DNA of 64,000 nt. It comes from Salinicola corii. GTDB taxonomy: Bacteria; Pseudomonadota; Gammaproteobacteria; Pseudomonadales; Halomonadaceae. Below the pieces are notes generated by a model. The model was not told where the DNA came from and did no database searches. It saw only the letters and a list, made by a program, of their open reading frames with translations. This document shows positions 1 through 10,505 of this stretch, one piece after another; position 1 is the stretch's first letter; each line of letters begins with the position of its first letter. The DNA is taken from the NCBI RefSeq assembly GCF_008298015.1, contig NZ_VTPX01000004.1, positions 62,001 through 126,000 of the forward strand. The letters are read 5' to 3'. A program made the translations under genes and the position numbers.

Positions 1-960
<960 letters not shown>

Positions 961-1003
961 GCCCCGACCGCGAGATCCGCGCTCGCGCTGTTTCGATCCC
1001 TTG

Positions 1004-1036
1004 GGCTCCGGAGACTTGCCGCTCCGGAGCCGTTTT
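1004..1036 (+). terminator. Hairpin between lamB and malM
   Basis: A perfect 10-bp inverted repeat (GGCTCCGGAG at 1004-1013 and CTCCGGAGCC at 1022-1031) encloses an 8-nt loop and is followed by G and four T. It lies between two genes of the same operon. It could be an attenuator or an mRNA-stabilising structure rather than a full stop. Confidence 0.6.
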
Positions 1037-1058
1037 CGTCTCCAGCAGGAGTCCTCGA

Positions 1059-1982
1059 ATGTTGAGTTCGTATCGCTTTGCCGTGCCGTTGAGCACCCTT
1101 CTTTTCGCCCTGGCAGGATGTAGTACGCCGCTGATGGCGCCCCAGTCCCCGACCATTCCAGCCCATCAGGGGCAGCAGGCCCTGGCAAGCACGGCGGACT
1201 GCTGTGCTTCGCTGGCCAGTCTGCCGTATCAGCCGATATCGGCGCAGGAGACCCTGACGCTGGACTTCACGCCGCCGGCGCCGGTTCACGACTTCGGCGA
1301 CGGCAAGAGTTTCTTTCGGGCGTTCGAGCTCCCACACAACGACGGCCCGGTGGCGATCAGCGTCACCAGTCCGGTCCAGGACGGGCAGGTGTTCGCGCCC
1401 ACGATTCTGGTGCTCGATGCGGCGTTCCAGCCGGTAAGGAAGGTCTCGAGTGATTCGCTCCAGGTACATCGCCCCACCGGCTTCTCCACCGCCCGTCTCG
1501 AGGGTCAATTCAGCCTGACACCCGGCCCCGACGCCCAGTACCTCGTCATCTACTCGAGCGACAGGGATCGCCAGGCAGCGACACAATACGAGTCGGAGGA
1601 AAAAGCCTACGCAAGAGTCAGAGGACTGGCAGAGCCCCCCGGGCCTGACCCTCGCGCCGTGCATGCTCCCACCGGCACGATCACCCTCGAGATCACTGCG
1701 CGGACCGGCGACGCCGGCCAGACGCCACTGACTGCCGCCGCACCGTCGCCAGCGCTTCGACCGGCACCGTCCGGATCGCAGGGGGCCCCAGCGACGGCCT
1801 CGGCACCCGCTTCAGCCGCAGCGAACGATACCGCCGACTTCGATTACCGGCGGATGATCGATGCCGCGCTCAAGGCCGGTGATGTCGAACTCGCTCTGGA
1901 ACTGGCGGAGCGTGCTGAACGCAGCGGACACCCCGGCACTCGAGCCTGGCTGGCAAATAAGCTGCAGGCCAGAAAGCCCTGA
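1059..1982 (+). CDS. malM: MalM-family maltose operon lipoprotein
   Basis: The 307-residue product starts with a signal sequence ending in a lipobox-like LAGC at about residues 18-21, so a lipoprotein is predicted. MalM proteins are periplasmic or envelope proteins encoded after lamB; their exact role in maltose use is not settled. The central part (about 60-200) is the MalM-like domain. An Ala/Pro-rich linker at about 225-260 leads to a short C-terminal region (MIDAALKAGDVELALELAER) that resembles a TPR-like helix pair. An AGGAG box precedes the ATG. It is probably cotranscribed with lamB. Confidence 0.82.
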   Translation: MLSSYRFAVPLSTLLFALAGCSTPLMAPQSPTIPAHQGQQALASTADCCASLASLPYQPISAQETLTLDFTPPAPVHDFGDGKSFFRAFELPHNDGPVAISVTSPVQDGQVFAPTILVLDAAFQPVRKVSSDSLQVHRPTGFSTARLEGQFSLTPGPDAQYLVIYSSDRDRQAATQYESEEKAYARVRGLAEPPGPDPRAVHAPTGTITLEITARTGDAGQTPLTAAAPSPALRPAPSGSQGAPATASAPASAAANDTADFDYRRMIDAALKAGDVELALELAERAERSGHPGTRAWLANKLQARKP

Positions 1983-2075
1983 CGCCGCCGGACGATGTAC
2001 TGATGGTGCGTCGTCGCCGTGGCGCTGCCAGGCGCGTCACGGCCATGTCTCGCTCGGGGCCATCTCGAGTTGGCG

Positions 2076-3248
2076 CTATTCGAGGATATGGAACCCGTCG
2101 AGGTGGCGTTGATTGAGGGAGAGCCCCAGCCCCGGCACGTCGTCGGCGAGGTCGAGATGCCCCTCGACCGGTTCCGGGTCGCCCTCGAACAGATAGTAGA
2201 AGAGCTCGTTGCCGATCTCGACGTCATGCACCGGAAAGAACTCCGACATCGGCGAGGCCAGTGACGACATCGTCAGATGGTAGTTGTGCATCTGCCCGGC
2301 ATGGGGAATCACTGGCACCTCGAACGCTTCCGCCATGGCGTTGATCTTGCGCGCCACGGTGATGCCGCCGACCCGATTGGTGTCGTACTGGATCACCGAG
2401 ACCGCGCGCTTCTCAAGCAACTGACGGAAACCGTGGACGGTGAACTCGTGCTCGCCGCCGGAGATCGGCATCGGCGCGATTCGGTTGAGCTCGGCATAGC
2501 CGTCGACATCGTCGGCGATCACCGGCTCCTCCAGCCAGCGCAGCTCGAACGGCGCCAGCCTGGGCAGCATCCGCCGGGCGTAGTCGAGATTCCAGCCCAT
2601 GTAGCAGTCGGCCATCAGGTCGATGTCCTCGCCGATCACTTCTCGCACCGCAGCCACACTCTTGAGGTTCTCGCGCATCCCTTTCGGCCCGTCCTTGGGG
2701 CCGTAACCGAAGCGCATCTTCATCGCCTGGAAGCCTTGGTCGAGATAGCGCTGCGCCTCCGCCTGCATGGTGTCGAGATCGTCGTGATAGAGCTTGGAGG
2801 CGTAGCAGGGAATACGCGCCTTGGTGCGCCCGCCGAGCAGCTTGAACACCGGCTTGTCGAGTGCCTTGCCCATCAGGTCCCAGATCGCGATATCAATGCC
2901 CGAAATCGCCGCCATGCCGATACCACGCCGGCCCCAGGCCAGCGTGGCGCGATACATGCGCTGCCACAGGTATTCGTAGTCGAACGGATCCTGCCCTACG
3001 ATCAGCGGCGCCAGGTGCTGGTCGACAATGGTCTTGGCGACCCGCGGTGCCAATGCCACGTTACCCAGGCCGACCAGGCCGCTATCGGTCTCGATCTCGA
3101 TCACCACCCAGCCGTGGAAGCGAAAGCTCTGCATGGCGTCGCCTCGATCCCACAGGGCATCCATGGCATTGGTGCAGAAATGCGCCTTGGGCGGCACCGT
3201 CTCGCCCTTCCATTCGAAAACCCGGGCACGGACTCGAGTGATTTTCAT
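2076..3248 (-). CDS. Enolase-superfamily sugar-acid dehydratase (mandelate racemase family)
   Basis: The 390-residue protein has the enolase-superfamily architecture: a capping domain (about 1-115) and a barrel. Catalytic residues can be placed: K177 and R179 in the KMR motif, metal ligands D214, E240 and E266, and the D289/H316 dyad ([18 protein letters not shown]). Such enzymes dehydrate acid sugars to 2-keto-3-deoxy acids. It resembles proteins annotated L-rhamnonate dehydratase, but the substrate cannot be read from the sequence. The start was chosen for the AGGAG box just before the ATG. It is the last gene of a leftward denD-gntP-dehydratase set, so a C4 to C6 aldonate is likely. Confidence 0.85.
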   Translation of the reverse strand: MKITRVRARVFEWKGETVPPKAHFCTNAMDALWDRGDAMQSFRFHGWVVIEIETDSGLVGLGNVALAPRVAKTIVDQHLAPLIVGQDPFDYEYLWQRMYRATLAWGRRGIGMAAISGIDIAIWDLMGKALDKPVFKLLGGRTKARIPCYASKLYHDDLDTMQAEAQRYLDQGFQAMKMRFGYGPKDGPKGMRENLKSVAAVREVIGEDIDLMADCYMGWNLDYARRMLPRLAPFELRWLEEPVIADDVDGYAELNRIAPMPISGGEHEFTVHGFRQLLEKRAVSVIQYDTNRVGGITVARKINAMAEAFEVPVIPHAGQMHNYHLTMSSLASPMSEFFPVHDVEIGNELFYYLFEGDPEPVEGHLDLADDVPGLGLSLNQRHLDGFHILE

Positions 3249-3292
3249 GTCGGGACTCCTGTTCGTTGATGGATGTCGTTGGCGTTTTTCTC

Positions 3293-4681
3293 TCAACCCA
3301 CGAAGGCGTTGGCGATCAGCAACGCGACCAGCCCGGTCGCCCAGCCCAGCGTCGTCGGTACCGACAGCACCAGCAGCTGATGCTTGGCGGTCTTGACCCC
3401 CAGCAGCCGGTTGACCACCCAGAAATAGCTGTCGTTGAAATAGCTGAAGAAGAGCCCGCCCAGACACGCCGCCTGCGCCGCCAGCACCATGTTGACGTCC
3501 GGCATCGAGGCCAGGATCGGCGCCGAGATCGACGCCCCGGTGATCATCGACACCGTGCCGCTGCCCTGCACGAAGCGCACCAGCGTGGCGATGATGAACG
3601 GGATCAGCACCGCCGGCAGTGCAAGTCCGGCAATGCCTTCGCCGATGTAATCGCCCGCACCGCTGGCCCGCAGCACGGCACCCAGCGCGCCCCCAGCACC
3701 GGTGACCAGCAGGATGATACCGGCGCTTTCGACACCCTTTTCCAGATGCGCCAGCACCTGGTCCTTGGGCATCTTCGGCACCAGCCCGTAGACCGCCACC
3801 AGCACGCCGATGCCGACCGCAATCACCGGGTGGCCGACGAACTGGACCACTTGCACGAACAGGCCCGGCGAGTCGCTATCGCCCACCACAGCGGTGACCA
3901 GCGTATTGAAGAAGATCAGCACGATCGGCAAAGCGATTGGCATGACGGACATACGCAGCGAAGGCAGTTCGCTCTCGGCCAGTTGTCCCCACATCGGATC
4001 CTCGTCGTCGTCCCGCTTCAACGAACCCGGCACGTCGCGTTCGATCATCGCCTCGATACGCGGCCCCATGAAGCGGGCATAGAGCACCATCACGATCAGC
4101 GCCGGCGCGGTGAAGACCAGGCCCCAGGCGATCATCAGGCCGATATCGACACCGAAGATACCGGCGACGCCCAGCGGCCCCGGCGTCGGCGGCACCGCGC
4201 TGTGGGTCACCGCCAGCCCCGAGGCCAGCGCGATACCCAGCGTGAGTACCGAGCGACCGCTGTTGCGGGCCAATGCCCGGACCAGCGGATTGAGGATCAC
4301 GTAGGCGGAGTCGCAGAAGATCGGAATCGAGACGATATAACCGGTAAGCGCCATGGCCCAGTCCTCGCGCTCCTTGCCGAGCAGCCTGAGGATCGAATAG
4401 GCCATGCGCTGGCCGGCGCCGGAGACCTCGAGAATCCGCCCCATCATCACCCCGAAGCCGATGACCAGACCGATGGTGGAGAGCGTCTTGCCGAAACCGG
4501 TGGTGATGGCATCGATCACCGCGTTGGGCGACATGCCGCCGATCAAACCGGCGATCGAGGCGGCGATGACCAGGGCGAGCAGCGCGTGAACGCGGGTCTT
4601 CAGCACCAGCGCGATCATCACGAAGATGGCGATACCCAGGCCGATGATGACCTGGGGGCCTGCGACAGTGGCATCTGTCAT
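3293..4681 (-). CDS. GntP-family sugar-acid:H+ symporter
   Basis: The 462-residue protein is hydrophobic throughout, with about a dozen membrane segments, the usual GntP length. Family-like stretches include [30 protein letters not shown] and [15 protein letters not shown]. GntP permeases import gluconate and related aldonates with protons. The gene lies between denD and the dehydratase, with an AGGAG box 8 nt before the ATG. The context points to erythronate, threonate or a related acid as substrate, but that is inferred. Confidence 0.9.
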   Translation of the reverse strand: MTDATVAGPQVIIGLGIAIFVMIALVLKTRVHALLALVIAASIAGLIGGMSPNAVIDAITTGFGKTLSTIGLVIGFGVMMGRILEVSGAGQRMAYSILRLLGKEREDWAMALTGYIVSIPIFCDSAYVILNPLVRALARNSGRSVLTLGIALASGLAVTHSAVPPTPGPLGVAGIFGVDIGLMIAWGLVFTAPALIVMVLYARFMGPRIEAMIERDVPGSLKRDDDEDPMWGQLAESELPSLRMSVMPIALPIVLIFFNTLVTAVVGDSDSPGLFVQVVQFVGHPVIAVGIGVLVAVYGLVPKMPKDQVLAHLEKGVESAGIILLVTGAGGALGAVLRASGAGDYIGEGIAGLALPAVLIPFIIATLVRFVQGSGTVSMITGASISAPILASMPDVNMVLAAQAACLGGLFFSYFNDSYFWVVNRLLGVKTAKHQLLVLSVPTTLGWATGLVALLIANAFVG

Positions 4682-4774
4682 GGCGTGAACTCCTTGTGGC
4701 TTTATTGAGTGTTGTTGCCTGTCTGGTTCAAGGAACGGATCTATCGGGTGCGGAGCGTCTTTTCAGGGAACGGA

Positions 4775-5746
4775 TCAGTTGTCGAGTTCGTCCCCGCGCT
4801 CGTCGTCGAGATAGGCGTGGATGATGGCGTCGAAATCGCTGTCGGCCTGGAAGCCGAGACCCAGCGGCCGCTCGACCTCCAGCCCGCCCGGCCAGCTGGC
4901 GACGATGGCGTCGATGGCGGCATCCGGCTCGACTCGCACCAACTGGCGGGCCGAGGGGCCGGCCACGCGCTCCAGCGCATCCAGCATCTGCGTCACCGTC
5001 ACCGTGATGCCGGGCAGGTTGAGCGTGCGCCAGTCGCCCAGCGCCGCTCCATCGAGCAACAGCGCATGGACCAGATTGGCGACCACGGTGCGCGGCGAGG
5101 AGAGCCACAGCGGCAGCTCGCCGACAACCGGACAGATCACCTCGACGCCTGCCAGCGGCTCGCGAATGATCGAGCTGGCAAACGACGAGGCCGCCCGGTT
5201 GGGCTTGCCGGGGCGCACCACGATGGTGGGCAGGCGGCAGACACGGCCATCGACGAAGCCGCGCCGGCTGTAGTCGTTGACCAGCAGCTCGCCCATCGCC
5301 TTCTGCGCGCCATAGGAAGAGCGCGGCTGCGGGCCGATCGCCTCCGCCACCGGCTGGGAAAGCCCCGGCCCGAACACCGCCAGCGAGCTGGCGAACAGGA
5401 ATCGCAGCCGCTTCGGATGTGCCCGGCACGCCTCCAGCAGCGTGCGCGTGGCATCCAGGTTGACCCGCATGCCGAGCTCGAAATCCGCCTCCGCCTGGGC
5501 GCTCACCACCGCCGCCAGATGGCAGACGGCGCCGGTGTCGTCGCCAAGCGCTTTCGCTATCAGCGCCGGATCGGCGATATCGCCGGTGAGCGATTCGACC
5601 CGATCGTCGGCCACCGGGCACGCTGCCAGATCGATCGACGTGACTCGCGTGATGCGCTCCCCATCGATCGGGGCACCTTCGTCCAGCAGGCGCTGAATCA
5701 ACCTCGCGCCGAGAAAACCGGCGCCTCCCGTCACGATCACATGCAT
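4775..5746 (-). CDS. denD: D-erythronate dehydrogenase (extended SDR family)
   Basis: The 323-residue protein starts with a Rossmann nucleotide-binding motif (GGAGFLG, 7-13) and has the SDR pair Y145/K149 in SSYGAQK. It closely follows the known DenD pattern, including the NDYSRRGFVDG and RLPTIVVRPGKPN stretches. DenD oxidises D-erythronate to 2-oxo-tetronate using NAD. Partner genes otnI, otnK and otnC lie on the other side of the divergent promoter region and supply the remaining steps. The start was placed at the ATG directly before the Rossmann strand. Confidence 0.88.
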   Translation of the reverse strand: MHVIVTGGAGFLGARLIQRLLDEGAPIDGERITRVTSIDLAACPVADDRVESLTGDIADPALIAKALGDDTGAVCHLAAVVSAQAEADFELGMRVNLDATRTLLEACRAHPKRLRFLFASSLAVFGPGLSQPVAEAIGPQPRSSYGAQKAMGELLVNDYSRRGFVDGRVCRLPTIVVRPGKPNRAASSFASSIIREPLAGVEVICPVVGELPLWLSSPRTVVANLVHALLLDGAALGDWRTLNLPGITVTVTQMLDALERVAGPSARQLVRVEPDAAIDAIVASWPGGLEVERPLGLGFQADSDFDAIIHAYLDDERGDELDN

Positions 5747-5848
5747 CCGCTCTCTCCTGATTGCCGTTGGTTGTTGCGCATCCCCGCGGCCGTCGATCGT
5801 CTCGAATTGACCAAAGGCGAATTGCGCTGACCTTTGCGATTTAACATC

Positions 5849-5859
5849 TTGTCTGACAA
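5849..5859. promoter_or_regulatory. Probable operator of the divergent FadR-type regulator
   Basis: TTGTCTGACAA is a perfect 5+1+5 inverted repeat in the region between denD and the regulator gene. TTGTC-N-GACAA fits the general form of operators bound by FCD-domain GntR regulators. Its position suits control of both divergent transcripts. Confidence 0.6.
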
Positions 5860-5965
5860 ATTTAGCGCACAGGCAATATCGCCATTGGTCGGAGAGCCAG
5901 CCGAACGCCGTTGTTACGGCTTTCAGCGTCGCGCCCTTCGACGAACGCATGAGGAATTCCGCATC

Positions 5966-6751
5966 GTGAGTGAAGACACGGAACAACCATCGCGCGGCCC
6001 GCAGCTTTCCGAACAGGTGGCCCAGCGCCTGAGCGATGCCATCCAGGCCGGCGAATGGGGGCGCGGCGCGCGCCTGCCCACCGAGGCGGCACTGGGCGAG
6101 CGCTTCGGCATCAGCCGATCGGTGGTGCGCGAGGCGATCTCGATGCTGCGCAACGGTGGCCTGGTCACCTCGCGTCGCGGCAGCGGCAGCTTCGTCGCCG
6201 AGTCGCCCACGGTGTCGCTGCGCCTGGCGATCCCCGACCCTGGCCTGCAGTCGGTGGTCGAGGTCCTGGAGCTGCGCCGGCCGCTGGAGGTGGAAGCCGC
6301 GCGGCTGGCGGCCGAACGTCACACCCCCTCGCAGCTGCGGCGAATCCGCAACGCCATGGTCGATATCGATGAGGCGGTCGAAGCGGGGCTTTCCGGCGTC
6401 GATCAGGATCTCGCCTTTCACCGCGCCATCGCCGAGGCGGCCAACAATGCCCACTTCACCGCGGTGCTCGATTTCTACAACCGCTTTCTGCACCACGCGA
6501 TCCGCGTGACGCGGACCAACGAGTCGCTGCGCGAGGCCTTCATGCAGCAGGTGGTCGCCGAGCATCAGGCCATTCTCGACGCCATTGCCGGCGGTGACGC
6601 CGATGCCGCCGCCTGCGCCGCCGCCACGCATCTGGCGCACGCCGAGGCGCGACTGCGCCAGGCGCCAACCGATCTGCTCGAGCGCGTGGAAGCGCAGCGT
6701 GGATCGACTTCGACATCATCGACAGAACCCACGGGAGGCAATCCGCGATGA
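5966..6751 (+). CDS. FadR-subfamily (GntR) transcriptional regulator
   Basis: The 261-residue protein has an N-terminal winged helix (about 15-80; RLPTEAALGERFGISRSVVR and an RRGSGSFV wing) and an all-helical FCD ligand-binding domain (about 95-230) with the D-x3-H pattern DLAFHRAI. FCD regulators usually bind an acid metabolite and release the operator. The chosen start is GTG 5966, preceded by a GAGGA box; an upstream TTG in frame would add a non-domain tail. Its TGA overlaps the ltnD ATG, so it heads the rightward operon. It is the probable local regulator of erythronate/threonate use. Confidence 0.85.
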   Translation: MSEDTEQPSRGPQLSEQVAQRLSDAIQAGEWGRGARLPTEAALGERFGISRSVVREAISMLRNGGLVTSRRGSGSFVAESPTVSLRLAIPDPGLQSVVEVLELRRPLEVEAARLAAERHTPSQLRRIRNAMVDIDEAVEAGLSGVDQDLAFHRAIAEAANNAHFTAVLDFYNRFLHHAIRVTRTNESLREAFMQQVVAEHQAILDAIAGGDADAAACAAATHLAHAEARLRQAPTDLLERVEAQRGSTSTSSTEPTGGNPR

Positions 6752-7686
6752 GCACCACACATCGACCGCGCGTCGGGATCATCGGGCTGGGCTCGATGGG
6801 GATGGGCATGGCAACCTCGCTGGTCCGCGCCGGCTTCGAGACCTGGGGCTGCGACCTGCGCGAGGAGGCACGCGCGAGCTTCACCGGGGCCGGCGGGCGA
6901 GCCGTGGCGACAGCGGCGGAGATGGCGACCGCCGTCGAGATCGTGCTGACCGTGGTGGTCAACGCCGAGCAGACCCGGGCGGTGCTGTTCGGCGATGACG
7001 GCCTGCTGCCGGGGCTCGCGCCGGACAGCCTGGTGATCTCGTGTGCGACCTGCGCCCCGGATGCCGTGCAGGCGCTGGGCACCGATCTCGCCGCCCACGG
7101 CATTCACCTGCTCGATGCGCCGATCTCGGGCGGTTCGGTCAAGGCGGCCGCCGGTCAGCTGACGATCATGGCCTCCGGCCCGGCGGCGCTGTTCGCGCGT
7201 TCCGAAGAGGTGCTCGACGCCCTCGCCGCCAAGGTCTTCCGGCTGGGCGATGGCCTGGGCCAGGGCTCGCAGGTCAAGCTGGTCAACCAGCTGCTGGCCG
7301 GGGTACATATCGCCGCCGCCGCCGAGGCGATGGCCTACGGCATTCGCGGCGGCTGCGACCCGCAGACGCTCTACGAGGTGATCACCCAGAGCGCCGGCAA
7401 CTCGTGGATGTTCGAAAACCGGGTACCCCACATCCTGGTCGGCGACTACACCCCACACTCGGCGGTGGATATCTTCGTCAAGGACCTGGGGATCGTTCAC
7501 GATACCGCCCATCGCGACAAGTTCCCGCTGCCGCTGACCGCCCAGGCGCTGAGCCAGTTCACCCTGGCCTCGGCCCAGGGGCTGGGCCGCGAGGATGACT
7601 CTGCGGTGGTCAAGGTCTATCCCGACATTACCCTGCCCGGCACGGCGGCCAACGATGCCGACCCCGGCAACCACGGAGACGCTTGA
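6748..7686 (+). CDS. ltnD: L-threonate dehydrogenase (beta-hydroxyacid dehydrogenase family)
   Basis: The 312-residue protein has a GLGSMG dinucleotide motif at about 13-18, the substrate signature DAPISGGS at about 123-130 and the catalytic lysine K177 in GSQVKLVNQ. These mark the 3-hydroxyisobutyrate dehydrogenase-like family. LtnD oxidises L-threonate to 2-oxo-tetronate with NAD. It overlaps the regulator by ATGA and is followed at once by otnK, otnC and otnI, which supports the threonate assignment over the other family functions. Confidence 0.85.
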   Translation: MSTTHRPRVGIIGLGSMGMGMATSLVRAGFETWGCDLREEARASFTGAGGRAVATAAEMATAVEIVLTVVVNAEQTRAVLFGDDGLLPGLAPDSLVISCATCAPDAVQALGTDLAAHGIHLLDAPISGGSVKAAAGQLTIMASGPAALFARSEEVLDALAAKVFRLGDGLGQGSQVKLVNQLLAGVHIAAAAEAMAYGIRGGCDPQTLYEVITQSAGNSWMFENRVPHILVGDYTPHSAVDIFVKDLGIVHDTAHRDKFPLPLTAQALSQFTLASAQGLGREDDSAVVKVYPDITLPGTAANDADPGNHGDA

Positions 7687-7689
7687 ACC

Positions 7690-8970
7690 ATGGCAACCGC
7701 TTCAGGACCGATCCTCGGCTGTATCGCCGACGACTTCACCGGCGCCACCGATCTCGCCAGCCAGTTGGTCAGCGCCGGGATGCGTACGCTGCAGACCATC
7801 GGCATCCCCGAGACGCCGCTGGAGGCGGATGTCGACGCCGTGGTAGTGGCGCTGAAATCGCGCACGATTCCGGCAAAGGAGGCCACCGACCAGTCGATCC
7901 GGGCGCTGGACTGGCTGCGCGAACAGGGCTGCGAGCAGTTCTACTTCAAGTACTGTTCCACCTTCGATTCGACCCCGGCCGGCAATATCGGCCCGGTGAC
8001 CGAGGCGCTGATGGAAGCGTTGGGCACCGCCTTCACCGTCGCCTGCCCGGCCCTGCCGGCCAATCGTCGCAGCGTGTTCAACGGTTATCTGTTCGCCAAC
8101 GGCGTCCCGCTCAACGAAAGCGGCATGCAGGACCACCCGCTGACACCGATGACCGACGCCAACCTGGTCCGTGTGCTCGGCGCGCAGACGACGCGCGACG
8201 TGGGGCTGATCGACTACGCCACGCTGCGCCAGGGTGACGCCGCCGTGATCGCACGCATCGAGGCGCTCAAGGCCGAGGGCGTCGGCATCGCGATCTGCGA
8301 CGCCATCGATAATGATGATCTGTTCGTACTGGCCCGCGCCTGTCGCGATCTGCCGCTGGTGACCGCGGGCTCCGGCCTGGCGCTGGGGCTGCCGGCCAAC
8401 GTCGCCGAGCGACTCGATCACACCCGGGATGCCGCCCGGCTCGAGCCCATCGCCGGTCGCGAGGCGGTATTGAGCGGCAGCTGCTCACGGGCCACGCTGG
8501 CCCAGATCGAGCACGCCCGGCAGCACATGCCGAGCTATCACCTCGATGCCCTGGCGCTGGACGACGACTATCAGAACGTCGTCGATGCGGCGCTGGACCA
8601 CGCCAAATCCCATCTGGAAGCTGGTCCAATATTGATCTTCGCCAGCGCCTCACCCGAGGAAGTCCGCCGTGCCCAACAGCGCCTCGGTGTACAGCAGGCC
8701 GGCGAGTTGGTCGAGCGCGCGATGGCCGAGATCGCCGCCGAGCTGGTCGGCCGCCTCGGCGTGCGCCGGCTGCTGGTGGCCGGCGGCGAAACCTCCGGCG
8801 CCGTGGTCAGCGCCCTCGACGTGAAGGGGCTGCGGATCGGCGAGAGCATCGATCCCGGCGTACCTTGGACGACGACGCTGGGTACCGACGAGCCGCTGGC
8901 GCTGGCGCTCAAGTCCGGCAACTTCGGCGCCACCGATTTCATGACCAAAGCCTGGAAACTGATGCCATGA
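7690..8970 (+). CDS. otnK: 3-oxo-tetronate kinase (DUF1537/Otn kinase family)
   Basis: The 426-residue protein opens with GCIADDFTGATDLASQL, the hallmark of the four-carbon acid-sugar kinase family, and has a C-terminal nucleotide-binding part with VAGGETSGAVV. OtnK phosphorylates 3-oxo-tetronate at C4 with ATP. It begins 3 nt after ltnD stops and its stop overlaps the otnC start, so translation is probably coupled. Length and order match described otn clusters. Confidence 0.9.
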   Translation: MATASGPILGCIADDFTGATDLASQLVSAGMRTLQTIGIPETPLEADVDAVVVALKSRTIPAKEATDQSIRALDWLREQGCEQFYFKYCSTFDSTPAGNIGPVTEALMEALGTAFTVACPALPANRRSVFNGYLFANGVPLNESGMQDHPLTPMTDANLVRVLGAQTTRDVGLIDYATLRQGDAAVIARIEALKAEGVGIAICDAIDNDDLFVLARACRDLPLVTAGSGLALGLPANVAERLDHTRDAARLEPIAGREAVLSGSCSRATLAQIEHARQHMPSYHLDALALDDDYQNVVDAALDHAKSHLEAGPILIFASASPEEVRRAQQRLGVQQAGELVERAMAEIAAELVGRLGVRRLLVAGGETSGAVVSALDVKGLRIGESIDPGVPWTTTLGTDEPLALALKSGNFGATDFMTKAWKLMP

Positions 8971-9632
8971 CTGCGATCCACACCTCCACCTCATCGACCG
9001 AAAACCGCCTGCGCGAGGAGATCGCCGAGATCGGCCGCTCGTTTCGCAACCTGGGCATGGCGCCGGGCACCTCCGGCAACATCAGTGCCAAGCTCGACGA
9101 CGGCTGGCTGATGACGCCGACCAATGCCAGCCTCGGCGCACTCGACCCGGCGGAGATCTCCAAGCTCGACTGGGACGGCAACCTGCTGGCCGGCAAGCCG
9201 CCGACCAAGGAGTCGTTCCTGCACCGGGCCTTCTACGAACAGCGCCCGGATACCGGCGGGATCATCCATCTCCACGCCACGCACTCGGCGGCGGTGTCGT
9301 GTCTCAACGGACTCGACGAGCACTCCTGCCTGCCACCGATCACACCCTACTTCGTGATGCGGGTCGGCCGTCTGCCGCTGGTGCCCTACTACCGACCCGG
9401 CGACGCCGCGCTGGGCGATGCCGTGCGCGACTACGCCGCGGATCACGCCGCCGTGCTGCTGGCCAATCACGGCCCGGTCGTCGCGGGCAAGACCTTGGAA
9501 GCGGCGCGCAACGCCATCGAGGAGCTCGAGGAGACCGCCAAGCTCTATCTGCTGCTGCGCCAGCACGATGTGCGCACGCTGAACGAGAAAGAGATCGACG
9601 AACTGCGCGACGCCTTCGGCGCCCAGTGGTAA
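8967..9632 (+). CDS. otnC: 3-oxo-tetronate 4-phosphate decarboxylase (class II aldolase fold)
   Basis: The 221-residue protein is a class II aldolase/adducin-type enzyme with the metal-binding HLHATHSAA motif (about 101-109), TSGNIS (35-40) and a distal NHGPVV. OtnC decarboxylates 3-oxo-tetronate 4-phosphate to dihydroxyacetone phosphate and CO2. The start overlaps the otnK stop by ATGA. The phosphate-binding TSGN motif and the neighbours favour OtnC over ribulose-phosphate epimerase relatives. Confidence 0.87.
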   Translation: MTAIHTSTSSTENRLREEIAEIGRSFRNLGMAPGTSGNISAKLDDGWLMTPTNASLGALDPAEISKLDWDGNLLAGKPPTKESFLHRAFYEQRPDTGGIIHLHATHSAAVSCLNGLDEHSCLPPITPYFVMRVGRLPLVPYYRPGDAALGDAVRDYAADHAAVLLANHGPVVAGKTLEAARNAIEELEETAKLYLLLRQHDVRTLNEKEIDELRDAFGAQW

Positions 9633-9688
9633 ACGGGCGCCTCGCAGCGTCACGTCACGATTGACCGAATCACCGAGGAAATCAGGCC

Positions 9689-10495
9689 ATGCCGCGTTTC
9701 GCTGCCAATCTCAGCATGATGTTCAACGAAGTCCCGTTCATGGAGCGCTTCGCCAGGGCCGCCGCGTGCGGCTTCGAGGGCGTTGAGTTCCTGTTCCCGT
9801 ACGACTTCGAGCCGGAAGCGATCGCCGCCGAGCTCGAGCGTCACGGGCTCGAGCAGGTGCTGTTCAACCTGCCACCCGGTGACTGGGCCGCCGGCGAGCG
9901 CGGCCTGGCCGCCCTGCCCGGCCGCGAGGCGGAATTCCGGGAGAGTGTCGACACCGCGATCCGTTACGCCAAGGCGCTGAACTGCCCCCGCCTGCACGCC
10001 ATGGCCGGGCTCATTCCGGCGTCAGCCACCAATAATGTTTCACGGGAAACATTCGTCACGACCGCGCGCAAGGTCTACCTGGAAAACCTGCGCTTTGCGG
10101 CCAGGAAGTGCGCCGAGCACGACCTGACGCTGCTGATCGAGCCGATCAACACCCGCGACATGCCGGGTTACTTCCTCAATCATCAGGCAGAGGCACACGC
10201 CATCGTCGCCGAGCTGAACGAACCCAACGTCAAGGTGCAGATGGACTTCTACCATACCCAGATCATGGACGGAGATATCTGGAAGACCTACCAGCGCTAT
10301 CGCGACGGCGTCGGTCATATTCAGATCGCCGGCGTGCCCGAGCGGCACGAGCCGGACACCGGCGAGGTCAACTATCCGTGGCTGTTCGAGCAGCTCGACC
10401 AGCACAGTTACGACGGCTGGCTCGGCTGCGAGTACAAGCCGCGCGATGCCACGGAGAGAGGATTGGGATGGTATCGCGCCTGGCAGCAGCGCTGA
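9689..10495 (+). CDS. otnI: 2-oxo-tetronate isomerase (Hyi-like TIM barrel)
   Basis: The 268-residue protein starts [12 protein letters not shown] and follows the hydroxypyruvate isomerase family, with probable catalytic glutamates in [10 protein letters not shown] (E151) and LGCEYKP near the end. OtnI converts 2-oxo-tetronate into 3-oxo-tetronate, linking both dehydrogenases to the kinase. It ends the rightward operon; its stop is 10 nt from the stop of the convergent gene, with no room for a separate terminator. Confidence 0.87.
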   Translation: MPRFAANLSMMFNEVPFMERFARAAACGFEGVEFLFPYDFEPEAIAAELERHGLEQVLFNLPPGDWAAGERGLAALPGREAEFRESVDTAIRYAKALNCPRLHAMAGLIPASATNNVSRETFVTTARKVYLENLRFAARKCAEHDLTLLIEPINTRDMPGYFLNHQAEAHAIVAELNEPNVKVQMDFYHTQIMDGDIWKTYQRYRDGVGHIQIAGVPERHEPDTGEVNYPWLFEQLDQHSYDGWLGCEYKPRDATERGLGWYRAWQQR

Positions 10496-10505
10496 CAAGC
10501 GGGGA

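Noticed and set aside
3266-4708. A 480-codon open frame opposite the GntP gene
   Set aside because: Its translation is dominated by His, Arg, Asp and Gln runs, typical of the antisense of a membrane protein gene.
5834-5965. N-terminal extension of the FadR-type regulator from a TTG
   Set aside because: The extension overlaps the operator, has no domain match, and the GTG at 5966 has a better ribosome-binding site.
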